A stretch of 64,000 bases of DNA from Pseudorhodoplanes sp049324435 (lineage in GTDB: Bacteria > Pseudomonadota > Alphaproteobacteria > Rhizobiales > Xanthobacteraceae): NCBI GenBank assembly GCA_049324435.1, contig JBMOOQ010000048.1:1-64000 (forward strand), in the 5' to 3' direction. Below are positions 50,573 through 59,786 of this stretch, in pieces (positions within the stretch are counted from its first letter, which is position 1; every line of letters begins with the position of its first letter). The notes beneath the pieces are model-generated. The model was given only the letters and a program-made list of their open reading frames with translations, made no database searches and was not told where the DNA came from. The translations under genes and the position numbers were made by a program.

Positions 50573-51942
50573 CAATAAGCATACTCGCTGAACACCGGCT
50601 CGACCGAGCCGCCCCACGGCCCGTGATATTTTGCGAGCAATTCCTCGGCCGGCGTCGTGCCGCGCGACACGAGGTCTTCCAGCGGCTCGAGGTATTTCGT
50701 CTCATCTTCGCCGCCGGCATTGAGGCGGCGGCGGCGGGACAGTCCCTCGCGTGCGAGCTTCAGCGTCTCCTCTGCGAGCGACAGCATCGAGCGGTTGCGG
50801 ATCGTCGCAGCGAAGCCTTGTGCCGGCACGTCGTCGCGCAGCTTCTGGCGTTCTTCGGCTGTCCAGTCCTTTACAATGTCCCATGCCGCATCGAGCGCGG
50901 CGTTGTCATAGAGGATGCCGACCCAAAAGGCCGGCAGTGCCGGCAGACGGCGCCATGGTCCGCCATCGGCACCGCGCATTTCGAGGTAACGCTTCAGCCG
51001 CACTTCCGGGAAGATCGTGGAGATATGGTTCGCCCAGTCCGAAATGGTGGCGCGCTCGCCCGGCAATTGCTTCAGCTTGCCGGCAAAGAGATCGCGGAAC
51101 GACAGCCCCGACACGTCGATATAGTCGTCGCCGCGTTTGACGAAATACATTGGCACGTCGAGTGCGTAGTCGACCCAGCGCTCGAAGCCCATGCCGTCCT
51201 CGAACGCCCATGGCAGCATGCCTGAGCGATCGGGGTCGGTGTCGCGCCAGACTTGCGAGCGGAAGGAGAGATAGCCGTTCGGCTTGCCTTCGGTGAACGG
51301 CGAGTTCGCGAACAGGGCGGTCGCCACCGGCTGCAGTGCGAGCGACACGCGCAGCTTTTTCACCATGTCAGCTTCGGACGAGAAGTCGAGATTGGTCTGC
51401 ACCGTGCAGGTCCGGTACATCATGTCGAGGCCGAGATTGCCGACCTTCGGCATGTATTGCGTCATGATGCGGTAACGGCCCTTCGGCATGACGGGGATCT
51501 GCGCGCGCGTCCATTTCGGGTTCATGCCGAGCCCGAGGAAGCCGATGCCGAGCGGGCGCGCGACTTCGCGCACCTGTGCGAGATGCGCCATCAGCTCGGT
51601 GCAGGTCTGGTGCACGTTTTCCAGCGGCGCGCCCGACAATTCGAACTGCCCGCCCGGTTCGAGCGAGATCGCCCCGCCGCCGGTCACGTCGTAAAGCCCG
51701 ATGATGTTGTCCTTCTCCATGATCGGCTCCCAGCCGAGCAGGAGTTGCATGCCTTCGAGCAGCGCACGAATGCCGCGCGGCCCGTCATAGGGCACCGGAT
51801 CATGGCGCTGGACGGTGAACGGGAATTTTTCGTGCTCGGTGCCGATTCGCCACTCGGCTTTCGGCTTGCAGCCCTGCTCGAGCCACGCGACGAGTTCGTC
51901 GCGGCGCTCGACCGGCGTCATGTCAATCTGGTCTCGGGCCAT
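50572..51942 (-). CDS. gshA: Glutamate-cysteine ligase (plant-type)
   Basis: The 456-residue enzyme makes gamma-glutamylcysteine, the first step of glutathione synthesis. It belongs to the proteobacterial/plant branch. Motifs are GTEHEKFPFTV near the start, EPGGQFELSGAPL, and TCTVQTNLDFSSEADM. Two Cys that regulate the plant enzyme are not obvious. It heads the run gshA-ybaK-eamA on the minus strand. Confidence 0.94.
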   Translation of the reverse strand: MARDQIDMTPVERRDELVAWLEQGCKPKAEWRIGTEHEKFPFTVQRHDPVPYDGPRGIRALLEGMQLLLGWEPIMEKDNIIGLYDVTGGGAISLEPGGQFELSGAPLENVHQTCTELMAHLAQVREVARPLGIGFLGLGMNPKWTRAQIPVMPKGRYRIMTQYMPKVGNLGLDMMYRTCTVQTNLDFSSEADMVKKLRVSLALQPVATALFANSPFTEGKPNGYLSFRSQVWRDTDPDRSGMLPWAFEDGMGFERWVDYALDVPMYFVKRGDDYIDVSGLSFRDLFAGKLKQLPGERATISDWANHISTIFPEVRLKRYLEMRGADGGPWRRLPALPAFWVGILYDNAALDAAWDIVKDWTAEERQKLRDDVPAQGFAATIRNRSMLSLAEETLKLAREGLSRRRRLNAGGEDETKYLEPLEDLVSRGTTPAEELLAKYHGPWGGSVEPVFSEYAY

Positions 51943-52079
51943 TCAGGAATCCGGCAAAAGGGCCGCGACCATACACGCGGGTCCAAGGCGAGGGCAATCA
52001 GCGCGCGGGCTGTTCTGGCGGCATATATGGGTTGCGGCCGCCCGCTTGATAGGTGCAGCGGAATGGAGATAAGGGGCCC

Positions 52080-53168
52080 ATGCCGCTGCCGTCCCGCCAG
52101 ACCTTACAGAAACTTGGTGAAACGCTGCTGATTGGGGCCATTGGCGGAGCGCTCCTGACCTTTGTCGGCATGCCGGCCGGATGGCTGTCCGGCTCGATGA
52201 TTGCTGTCGCCATTGCCGCGCTGGCCGGACGACCGATGACGATGCCGGCGCCTCTGGCCCGTGTCATATTCGTCCTCATTGGCATTTCGCTCGGCGGCGC
52301 CGTGACGCCGGAAACCCTCAAGGGCGTCGCCACCTGGCCGCTCAGTGTGGTGCTTTTGTGCGCCGGTATGGTGTGCGCGATGTTCGGCAGCGCCACCTAT
52401 CTGAGGACGGTCCATGGCTGGTCCATGCTGTCCGCTCTGTTCGGCTCTGCACCCGGCGCGCTGTCGCAGGTCATGGCCTATGCGACGCAATACCATTCGG
52501 ACCTCGCCGGAATCGCGATCGTTCAGACGATTCGCGTGGTGATTCTCACGGCTCTGTTGCCGCTCGGGCTCGCCTTGTTCGGGCTGATCCCGGAGGCGCC
52601 GGCGCGCAGCTTTGCCGTCACCGATTCGCCGCTCGAAATCGGGCTTCTGGTCGCGATCTCGAGCGCGGCCGCCATCGTTGCGCATTACGTGCGGTTTCCC
52701 GGCGGTCTGATCTTCGGGGCGATGCTCGCGTCCGCGATCCTGCACGGTACCGGGCTCATCCATGCGTCGATGCCCTGGTGGGCTGTCAGCGCCGTGATGG
52801 TGGGTCTTGGCGGGATCACCGGCTCGCGCTTTGCAAATACCGATCTGCGGCTTCTGGCCCGGCATTTCGGCGCCGCGCTCGGCTCGTTTTCGGTTGCGGT
52901 CGCGATCGTGTCGGTATTTGCGGCGGCGGCCGCTTTCATCGTCAACCTGAATCTGCCGGATATCGTCGTGTCATATTCGCCGGGCGCGCTCGACGCGATG
53001 ATGATCCTGGCGCTGGCGCTGCATCTCGATCCGATCTTCGTCGGCGCCCATCACGTTGCGCGCTTCATGCTGGTGTCGGCCGCGATGCCAGTGCTGGTGC
53101 GGATCTACGGGCAGGCGCCGCCGCCTCCGCCGAAACTGCCCGAAAAAAGGCCGGTGCAGGAGGACTGA
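52080..53168 (+). CDS. AbrB-family (PF05145-type) inner-membrane protein
   Basis: The 362-residue protein has about ten membrane segments arranged as two repeats. Family-typical parts are GMPAGWLSGSMIAVAIAAL and the matching FPGGLIFGAMLASAILHG, and AFGSAPG-like FGSAPGALSQVM. Despite the names AbrB and ammonia monooxygenase used for the family, it looks like a transporter. Start chosen at 52080 (TAAGGGG upstream). Its stop abuts the hemA stop on the opposite strand with no gap. Confidence 0.85.
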   Translation: MPLPSRQTLQKLGETLLIGAIGGALLTFVGMPAGWLSGSMIAVAIAALAGRPMTMPAPLARVIFVLIGISLGGAVTPETLKGVATWPLSVVLLCAGMVCAMFGSATYLRTVHGWSMLSALFGSAPGALSQVMAYATQYHSDLAGIAIVQTIRVVILTALLPLGLALFGLIPEAPARSFAVTDSPLEIGLLVAISSAAAIVAHYVRFPGGLIFGAMLASAILHGTGLIHASMPWWAVSAVMVGLGGITGSRFANTDLRLLARHFGAALGSFSVAVAIVSVFAAAAAFIVNLNLPDIVVSYSPGALDAMMILALALHLDPIFVGAHHVARFMLVSAAMPVLVRIYGQAPPPPPKLPEKRPVQED

Positions 53169-54395
53169 TTATTCCGCCGCCAGCGAGCGGTTGAGCGTCA
53201 TGCCGAGCCGCTCCCACACATCGACCAGCGCCGCCGCAAGCGCGTCGATCATCTTGTCGTCGTGATAGGGCGAGGGCGTCACGCGCAGCCGTTCGGTGCC
53301 CTTCGGGACGGTCGGATAATTGATCGGCTGGATATAGATGCCATGGTCGGTGAGCAGCATGTCGCTCGCCGCCTTGCACTTCTCCGGATCGCCGACCGCG
53401 ATCGGCACGATATGCGTATCGCTCGGCATCACCGGGAGGCCTGCGGCGGTCAGCACCGCCTTCACCCGCGCAACCCGCTCCTGGTGGCGGTCGCGTTCCC
53501 ACTGCGAGGTCTTCAGGTGCCGGATCGAGGCCGCAGCTGCGGCGCAGACCGCGGGCGGCAGGGCGGTGGTGAAGATAAAGCCCGGCGCGTAGGAACGCAC
53601 CGCGTCGCAGACCGCGTGGCTCGCCGCGATATAGCCGCCGAAACAGCCGAACGCCTTGCCGAGCGTGCCTTCGATCACGTCGATCCGGTGCATCACGCCG
53701 TCGCGCTCGGCGACGCCCGCGCCGCGCTTGCCATACATGCCGACGGCATGCACTTCGTCGATATAGGTCATCGCACCGTATCGTTCGGCGAGATCGCAAA
53801 TCTGCGAAATCGGCGCAATGTCGGCGTCCATCGAATAGATGCTCTCGAACAGGATCAGCTTCGGACGGTCCGGACCGGCTTCGATCAGGAGCTGTTCGAG
53901 ATGGGCGAGATCGTTGTGGCGGAAGATTTTCTTCTCGCAGCCGGACTGCCGCACGCCCTCGATCATCGAATTGTGGTTATAGGCGTCGGACAGGATCAGG
54001 ACGTTCGGGATCAACTTGGCAAGCGTCGAGATGCCGGTCTGGTTCGAGACATAGCCCGAGGTGAAAATCAGCGCGGCTTCCTTGCCATGCAGGTCGGCGA
54101 GTTCGGCCTCAAGTTCGACCAGCGGATGGTTGGTGCCGGAGATATTGCGGGTACCGCCTGCGCCGGTGCCCATCCGGGTTGCGGTCTCGACCATCGCCCC
54201 GATCACCTTGGGATGCTGGCCCATGCCGAGATAGTCGTTCGAGCACCAGACGATGATCTCACGGGCGCCGTCCGGCGAATGCCAGATGGTCTGCGGAAAG
54301 CGGCCCGCGATCCGCTCCAGGTCGGCGAACACACGGTATCGCCGCTCGTCGTGCAGGCGGTTCAGGGCGGCGTCGAAAAAGGCCTTATAGTTCAT
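53169..54395 (-). CDS. hemA: 5-aminolevulinate synthase
   Basis: The 408-residue PLP enzyme condenses glycine and succinyl-CoA, the first haem step in alphaproteobacteria. The PLP lysine lies in VIEGTLGKAFGCFGGY. Other landmarks are the N-terminal NYKAFFDAALNRLHDERRYR, WCSNDYLGMGQHP, TNHPLVELE and the Asp in YIDEVHAVGMYG. The ATG at 54395 fits the family. It supplies the haem used by the oxidase encoded 13 kb away. Confidence 0.96.
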   Translation of the reverse strand: MNYKAFFDAALNRLHDERRYRVFADLERIAGRFPQTIWHSPDGAREIIVWCSNDYLGMGQHPKVIGAMVETATRMGTGAGGTRNISGTNHPLVELEAELADLHGKEAALIFTSGYVSNQTGISTLAKLIPNVLILSDAYNHNSMIEGVRQSGCEKKIFRHNDLAHLEQLLIEAGPDRPKLILFESIYSMDADIAPISQICDLAERYGAMTYIDEVHAVGMYGKRGAGVAERDGVMHRIDVIEGTLGKAFGCFGGYIAASHAVCDAVRSYAPGFIFTTALPPAVCAAAAASIRHLKTSQWERDRHQERVARVKAVLTAAGLPVMPSDTHIVPIAVGDPEKCKAASDMLLTDHGIYIQPINYPTVPKGTERLRVTPSPYHDDKMIDALAAALVDVWERLGMTLNRSLAAE

Positions 54396-54663
54396 GACGA
54401 TAGGGTGTCCCGCAGAGACCTGCTCCCGGTTTCGTCGCACCGGCACGCAAAGCCGTTCAAGCACATAGTGGTTTTAGAAGCGTTCAACTGTGTTTGTCGA
54501 GGCATGGTTGACCTCAATTCTATGCAGGCCAGCCTTGATGCCGGTCAAAAATCCCGAAAAGCGCCCTCGGTCCTCCTCCCCAGTCCGGCCGGACGGCGGA
54601 ACCACCCTCAGGATCGTGCGTTCATCCGGCTCGGCAAGGCATACCCGGTGGAGGCTGGATATC

Positions 54664-54747
54664 ATGGGACGTGGACTTCTGTTGTGGCTGCTCGGAATTC
54701 CGTTGCCGATTATCCTGGTGATCTGGCTGCTGGGCGGCTTGAGCTGA
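54664..54747 (+). CDS. Very small membrane protein (27 residues)
   Basis: The frame reads MGRGLLLWLLGIPLPIILVI followed by WLLGGLS. It is one hydrophobic helix interrupted by a Gly-Ile-Pro-x-Pro motif. GGAGG lies nine bases upstream of the ATG, which supports translation. Small proteins with an IPxPIIxxI pattern occur in several proteobacteria; the function is unknown. It stands alone between hemA and the PAS gene. Confidence 0.6.
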   Translation: MGRGLLLWLLGIPLPIILVIWLLGGLS

Positions 54748-54889
54748 CGGCGGGCACCGCGATGGCTTCCGCGGCGATTCGCGCGCCGAAGCTAGCGTCT
54801 GAGTTGTACCGGGCTGGACATTGCCCGCCGAATCGCTGCGCTATTCGACCCGGTTGCAGTCGGCAGACGCTTCTTCGGGCACCCCGGAA

Positions 54890-55696
54890 ATGGCAATGGA
54901 ACTGTCTTACGGTGCCGCGATCCAGACGGTGACGTCCTCGCCCGCTATCAAGTTCCTGCTCTCGAAATGGACCGCGCTCAACGCGGCCGGCAAACTGGAC
55001 GTTCAGCTTCTGACAGAGGGCGCCTACGACGTTCCGTCCAAATCGATCTACATGATTTCGATTGGCGACGATTTTCTTTACATGCATGTCGGCACGAAGA
55101 TCCGCGACCTGCTCGGGAAGGACGTGACGGGGAAGCTGCTGTCCTCGATCGATGGCAAGCTCTCAAGCGACCTGCACGAGGCCTATGCTGCAACGGTGCG
55201 ATACCGCGCTCCGATCTACGCGCGCTTCACATCGCGAAGCGAAAACGTGCTGCTCTGGGAGCGCATCATCCTTCCGCTGCCGGTCGGAGAGAGCGGGACC
55301 ATTCTGGTTTGTTATTCCGAGGTGATGAGCCATCAGGCCGAAGTGTACGAGTATGTCTTCAGGCATTCCCCGGTCCCGATGCTCACTCTCTATCCGATCT
55401 TTGCCCCGGATGGCGCACTGGACGACGGCTGGATCGTGCTGATCAATCAGCTGGCGCGCGAGGTCTTTGGCGTGCCGGACGTGAGCGGCAATCGCCGGGT
55501 CCGCGAGCTGAAGGCGTTCCAGCGTCCGGATTTCTGGGCGGAAATCGCTTCGCTTTATCCGCAATCCGATCCGCCGGGCACCGTGAGCGCGCTGTCGCCG
55601 CTGGGTGACAAATATTGCACGCTGCTCGTGCGAATGAAGCATCTGGTTCTGCTGCGGTTTCAGCCCGTCAGCCTGCGCATGCCAGAGGCGGTATAG
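54890..55696 (+). CDS. PAS-domain protein without an output domain
   Basis: The 268-residue protein contains a PAS-like region at about 35-150 (YMISIGDDFLYMHVG and VLLWERIILPLPV) and probably a second at about 165-255 (VYEYVFRHSPVPMLTLYPI and WIVLINQLAREVF). It has no kinase, cyclase or HTH domain and no signal peptide, so it would act through a partner. An ATG six bases further on (54896) has GGAA at better spacing and is also possible. Confidence 0.72.
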   Translation: MAMELSYGAAIQTVTSSPAIKFLLSKWTALNAAGKLDVQLLTEGAYDVPSKSIYMISIGDDFLYMHVGTKIRDLLGKDVTGKLLSSIDGKLSSDLHEAYAATVRYRAPIYARFTSRSENVLLWERIILPLPVGESGTILVCYSEVMSHQAEVYEYVFRHSPVPMLTLYPIFAPDGALDDGWIVLINQLAREVFGVPDVSGNRRVRELKAFQRPDFWAEIASLYPQSDPPGTVSALSPLGDKYCTLLVRMKHLVLLRFQPVSLRMPEAV

Positions 55697-55708
55697 GCGC
55701 TGTCGCTT

Positions 55709-56305
55709 TCAGGGATTGCGCTTCGCGTCGGCTTCGATCGCCGCTTCAAGCTTGCGGCTGAGCAGCCACGATATCGCAAGAAACGCCACCAGCATCGCGA
55801 GACTGAGATGCGATACGGTGTCGCCCAATACCTTGTCGGACACTTTGCCGAACGCGTAGCCCGCAAGAACCATCGACACGGCCCAGATCGCCGCGCCACA
55901 GAGATTGACGATCAGGAACAGGCCCCAGGGCATTTTCGACAGGCCGAATGCGCAGGCGCCGAGACCGCGAATGCCGTAAGGAAACCGATGGATCAACGGC
56001 AGCCATAGCGCGTGGCGATCGACCAGCCGTTTCACGGTGACGGCATGTGCGGCGATGCGCGGCCATCGCGCGAGCAGCCGCTCGCCGTAACGGCGCGCAA
56101 GCCAGAACCGGAATATGTCGCCGACAAAGCTGCCCGCGAAGCAGTGAATGATTGTTGTCTGCAGGTCGAGCACCCCGAGTTGCACGGCGTATCCTGCAAA
56201 CAAGGCCATCAGCAGCGCATGCGAGGCGGCGTAGGCGAAGATGAATGCGTAAACGACTTCGCCGTGCTGGCGAACCAGATCGATCAGCTGCGAAAGCTCG
56301 GTCAT
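55709..56305 (-). CDS. DedA-family inner-membrane protein
   Basis: The 198-residue protein has about five membrane segments with the VTT-domain pattern: AGSFVGDIFRFWLARRYGE and, later, HRFPYGIRGLGACAFGLSKM. DedA proteins flip or transport lipids and affect membrane potential and drug resistance. It overlaps the isochorismatase-like gene by four bases. The start at 56305 is chosen from that coupling. Confidence 0.85.
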   Translation of the reverse strand: MTELSQLIDLVRQHGEVVYAFIFAYAASHALLMALFAGYAVQLGVLDLQTTIIHCFAGSFVGDIFRFWLARRYGERLLARWPRIAAHAVTVKRLVDRHALWLPLIHRFPYGIRGLGACAFGLSKMPWGLFLIVNLCGAAIWAVSMVLAGYAFGKVSDKVLGDTVSHLSLAMLVAFLAISWLLSRKLEAAIEADAKRNP

Positions 56306-56991
56306 GTATTGCCTTGCGCCGTCAGTTTGCGCAGCACGTCGTCCGCGGTGGATACGTCGCCGAATTGCTGGATGATGTTTTCCAGCGCCGCGCGATGTTC
56401 GTCGTCGGACAGGGCTGCGCAGCAATCCGATAGCATCACGGTCTTGAAGTCGAGCATCATAGCGTCGCGGGCCGTGGATTCGCAGCAGACGTTGGTTTTG
56501 GTGCCGGCAATCAGAACGGTGTCGATGCCGAGGCTGCGCAGCAGCCGTTCAAGGTGGGATGACCCGGAAATCAATGCGCTATAGCGATTTTTGATTACGG
56601 TATGATCCTCCGGCGCAACGTCGAGTTCCGCCCAGACGGTCTGCTGGCCGGGGGCGAGCGCGGCCATGGTGCGTTCGCGGACCTCCTCGCTCACGACATG
56701 ATTGAAGAACAAATCCCAATCGCTGCGGCCGCCGCGGCTCGTATTGGCGTGCAGTACCCAGATGACCGGGCAGCCGAGTTTGCGCAGCGCGCCGCTCAGC
56801 CGGTTGATCGCAGGCACGATCTCGCGTGCGAGCGGTACCTCGGCCGGCGCGCCGGGCGCACAGAATGCGGTCTGCATGTCGATGACGACGAGCGCGGTTC
56901 GCGTTGGATCGAGCCGGTCGAACCAGTCCAGACGCCCGCGGCGCGCCAGCACACGCGCGACGATTTCCGGCCGGATGGAGACGGGGTGCAT
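56302..56991 (-). CDS. Isochorismatase-family cysteine hydrolase
   Basis: The 229-residue enzyme has the Asp-Lys-Cys triad: D in ALVVIDMQTAFC, K in TVIKNRYSAL and Cys in TKTNVCCESTARDA (the second Cys fits the nucleophile position). The cis-peptide region is just before it. The family includes amidases for ureas, nicotinamide and carbamates; the substrate is not clear. It is cotranscribed with the DedA gene. Confidence 0.88.
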   Translation of the reverse strand: MHPVSIRPEIVARVLARRGRLDWFDRLDPTRTALVVIDMQTAFCAPGAPAEVPLAREIVPAINRLSGALRKLGCPVIWVLHANTSRGGRSDWDLFFNHVVSEEVRERTMAALAPGQQTVWAELDVAPEDHTVIKNRYSALISGSSHLERLLRSLGIDTVLIAGTKTNVCCESTARDAMMLDFKTVMLSDCCAALSDDEHRAALENIIQQFGDVSTADDVLRKLTAQGNT

Positions 56992-57147
56992 GGATCGATC
57001 TCTCCGCGGGTCACGTCTTCGTCATGCCACGAATGCATTCAATGGGACGAAAGACGTGTTGTTTCCGGCATTTTTCGGCTGCGCCGGTGTTGAAGCCGGG
57101 GGCCCGAATAGCATATATGCCCCGCGCTGGATCAAACTGGAGTTGGA

Positions 57148-57546
57148 ATGGCTAGCTTTCGTGACACGGACCTTCAGGACCGTCAAAAAAATGCCTCCGA
57201 AGCACGGAAGGCGATGTTGCAGAAATTCCTTGCCAAGGCGGAAGATCCCACCCTCGAGCAGCGGCGCGCCGAGCGCGCGGCTATAGAGCAGGCCCGCCGT
57301 ATCCGCCAGGCAGAACGCGAAGCGGCAAAGAAGCGTGAAGCGGAACGGCTGGCTGCGGAAGCCGCGGCACGTGCCGCCGCCGAGGCCGAGGCGAAACGCC
57401 TCGAAGAGGAACTGGCCGCTCTCAAGGCCAAGGAAGAAGCCGAGAAGATGGTCAAACTTCTGGCCGAGCAGAAGGCTGCCCGCGATGCGCGCTATGCCGC
57501 TCGCAAGGCCGCAGCCAACAAGCGCAAGAAGCGCGGGATTATCTGA
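57148..57546 (+). CDS. DUF6481 family coiled-coil protein
   Basis: The 132-residue protein is highly charged. It starts MASFRDTDLQDRQKNASEAR, continues as one long Ala/Glu/Arg coiled coil (about 45-110) and ends in a Lys/Arg-rich tail (AANKRKKRGII). No membrane segment. Function unknown; the basic ends suggest nucleic acid or ribosome contact. It is a single-gene unit followed by a hairpin. Confidence 0.82.
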   Translation: MASFRDTDLQDRQKNASEARKAMLQKFLAKAEDPTLEQRRAERAAIEQARRIRQAEREAAKKREAERLAAEAAARAAAEAEAKRLEEELAALKAKEEAEKMVKLLAEQKAARDARYAARKAAANKRKKRGII

Positions 57547-57554
57547 GACAAAGA

Positions 57555-57576
57555 GGCGCCGCGTTCGCGCGGCGCC
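57555..57576. terminator. Hairpin between DUF6481 and the chemoreceptor gene
   Basis: A perfect 9-bp stem (GGCGCCGCG with CGCGGCGCC) has a 4-base loop. It is nine bases past the DUF6481 stop. No long U tract follows on the plus strand; on the minus strand TCTTTGTC follows, so it may serve the convergent chemoreceptor gene too. Confidence 0.55.
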
Positions 57577-57629
57577 GGGTTCCGTCCGGCGGACAGGCCG
57601 GGCGGCGTTTATCCGCCAGCACGTCCCCG

Positions 57630-59069
57630 CTACACCCTAAATCCGATCCGGAAGCCGCCCCAGTGCCGTCCCTTGACGGTGATCGGGGCGGAGGCGTCCT
57701 TCATCAGCACGAAGTTGCCGCCGCCCATGTCGCGGCGATAGGTCTGCAGCAGAAAGGGTCGTGTGCTGCGGCCCGCTGCGAGGCCAGTGCGGTCGTTGAA
57801 AATGCGCCGGTTGCGGCAATTCGCCGAATTCCAGACCGGATCGTCGCCCTGCGGTTTCGAATAGATCAGATTGTGAGTCGGCAGATAGCCATTGCGGTCC
57901 AGTGCAGCGCAGAATGCGATCCGCGGATCGAATGTGAGGATCGGCTCCTGCACGTCCGGAAGCAGGCGGTCGGTTAACGGCACAAACCGCGTCATGTGCT
58001 GTTGCGGATTGGTTCCCGGCACTGGCCTGTAGTCCTCGTCGAACAGATCCGCCATGGTGATCTCGCCGCGGGCCAATGCCTGCTCGAACAGGCGGCCGAT
58101 CCGTTGCGCCGTCGCGCGGCAGAGATCGATGATCGGCGTGTCCGGTGTTTCGATGCCGCTTTCGGCGATGAATAGTATGAAGTCCTCGCTGATGCCGAGG
58201 ATCGAGTCGACGCGCGCCTTGGCCTGCAACAGCTTGGCTTCGCCAAGTTTGACCGAGGTGACCAGGCTCTTCATTTCGTTGCGCAAGGATGCGTAGCAGG
58301 CGCTGTTTTTGTCGACCGAGCGCGCCATCATGTCGATGTCACTGGCGAGCCGATCGGCGGTTTCGACGAGCGTCTGCAGGATGGCGCCGGTCTCGCGCGC
58401 TTTGCCCGATTCGGCGATGGCGGACTGCGCCGTTTCGGCATTCGCATCGGCGTCGCGGAGAACGCCTGTCAGCGTTTGCATCAGATCCTTGAGGTTCCTC
58501 TGATTGTCGATCGAGAGCGGCCGGATCTGATCGGCAAGCCGCTTCACGGTGTCGGCGATGATGGCGAAGCCGCGTCCGGCGGCACCGGCGCGCGCGGCCT
58601 CGACGCTGGCATTCAGCGCAAGCAGCTGGGTTTCCTGCGCGATCGACTGGATCGCGGCGCTGGCCTGCTCGACACGCTTGATGGTCGCGGCCACCGACTG
58701 GATTGCATCCTTGAGGGCGATTGCGCCCGATCCCAGCAGCTCGATCTTCTCGATGGTGCCTGCGATGGTCGCGGAGACGTTGCCGGCGCTCTCGCTCAAT
58801 GTTGCGCGGGTCGTATCGGCAGAATGACGCGCGCTTTCCATGGCCGCCGCGAGGTCGGCATTGGTCGTATTCATCTCGCGAGCCGCAGCGACGGCTGCGC
58901 GGGCCTGCGCGGCCTGTTGCTGGCCGAGCGCGGTAAGGTCTCCAACAATGCCGGCCATGTCGGCGATTTCGACGCCGAGCTGTCCGCTGCGGAGGCCGAT
59001 ATCGGAGAGGGATTGCCGCAGGCAGTCGTCGTCCGCCGGGTCGATCCGGCGCAGTACGGCTTCGCTCAT
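57630..59069 (-). CDS. Soluble methyl-accepting chemotaxis-like receptor with a C-terminal ligand domain
   Basis: The 479-residue protein has no membrane segment. The signalling coiled coil comes first (about 20-290), with a hairpin tip LLALNASVEAARAGAAGRGF followed by AIIADTVKRLADQ. Compared with the usual tip AAIEAARAGExGRGF and VADEV, the Glu after the second AG is Ala and the DEV Glu is Thr. A C-terminal domain (about 320-479) ends in MGGGNFVLMKDASAPITVKG and RHWGGFRIGF, a Cache-like sensor pattern. It likely signals to a CheA cluster in the cytoplasm. A CtrA-type box lies upstream. Confidence 0.85.
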   Translation of the reverse strand: MSEAVLRRIDPADDDCLRQSLSDIGLRSGQLGVEIADMAGIVGDLTALGQQQAAQARAAVAAAREMNTTNADLAAAMESARHSADTTRATLSESAGNVSATIAGTIEKIELLGSGAIALKDAIQSVAATIKRVEQASAAIQSIAQETQLLALNASVEAARAGAAGRGFAIIADTVKRLADQIRPLSIDNQRNLKDLMQTLTGVLRDADANAETAQSAIAESGKARETGAILQTLVETADRLASDIDMMARSVDKNSACYASLRNEMKSLVTSVKLGEAKLLQAKARVDSILGISEDFILFIAESGIETPDTPIIDLCRATAQRIGRLFEQALARGEITMADLFDEDYRPVPGTNPQQHMTRFVPLTDRLLPDVQEPILTFDPRIAFCAALDRNGYLPTHNLIYSKPQGDDPVWNSANCRNRRIFNDRTGLAAGRSTRPFLLQTYRRDMGGGNFVLMKDASAPITVKGRHWGGFRIGFRV

Positions 59070-59115
59070 CGGTTGCCCCTGCTGTGCGGAGATACCACAG
59101 ATTGGGCAGATATGG

Positions 59116-59130
59116 TTAAAATGGGGTTAA
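59116..59130 (-). promoter_or_regulatory. Perfect CtrA-type box upstream of the chemoreceptor gene
   Basis: Read on the minus strand the site is TTAA-CCCCATT-TTAA, followed by CCAT, an exact match to TTAA-N7-TTAA(C). It ends 46 bases before the chemoreceptor ATG. CtrA controls motility and chemotaxis genes in alphaproteobacteria; the regulation here is inferred. Confidence 0.55.
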
Positions 59131-59191
59131 TCGGCCCACGATGCGGGCCAGACGTCATGCTTAGTCTTTAGGCGGATTGGGTGCGGACGGA

Positions 59192-59266
<75 letters not shown>

Positions 59267-59445
59267 GATTCTGACGGCCGTCATTACGCGACGGCCTATC
59301 CCCGCAACCGCGGCATGAACCGGGCGGCTGCGGCGGCGTTCATACCCGCCGCGGGGTGGCGCGGCAAGCATCGGCGCCAGCTTTTTGCAGTCCGGTTGAC
59401 ACTGGACCGGCACCGGCCGCGATCGAGGCCAAGCAATAGGGGAGA

Positions 59446-59643
59446 TCACCAGATTCCGCGCCGGTCGCAGTCCCTGGCAAAGGGGCGCTCGCTGCATGGG
59501 GGCAGGCCGGAGGGAGCAGGGGTCCGGGCTTGTTGCCGGCTCTGTTGGCTTGCTGTTTCGCCCCGCCGCACCTGGGCGGCACTGATGTCGGTCGTTGCCA
59601 TGATTGTCAGTCCGGCAATTGCAAGTATCAGGGTTGTCCGCAT
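59446..59643 (-). CDS. Small exported protein of unknown function
   Basis: The 65-residue frame starts with a good signal peptide (MRTTLILAIAGLTIMATT, ending ISAAQ) and continues as a short polar, probably disordered tail with two Cys (PPCSERPFARDCDRRGIW). A perfect GGAGG sits five bases before the ATG. These points favour a real gene, although I do not recognise the family. It lies on the minus strand between tRNA-Thr and the small plus-strand gene before murA. Confidence 0.6.
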   Translation of the reverse strand: MRTTLILAIAGLTIMATTDISAAQVRRGETASQQSRQQARTPAPSGLPPCSERPFARDCDRRGIW

Positions 59644-59786
59644 CGTTGCCTCCGATCAGGTATTGCCGCGGGTATGGGGTGGCGGGGCGGCGCTGCCGCC
59701 TCCGTGTGGTGCGGCCAAGGCGCAACACCGCGTCGCGGCGCTCGGCCGGTCTTGCCTCCAACGCCGATTTCGGGTTTCTCGCGCAT

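Noticed and set aside
54474..54665. Small minus-strand frame upstream of hemA
   Set aside because: No conserved pattern or ribosome binding site, and it lies over the likely hemA control region.
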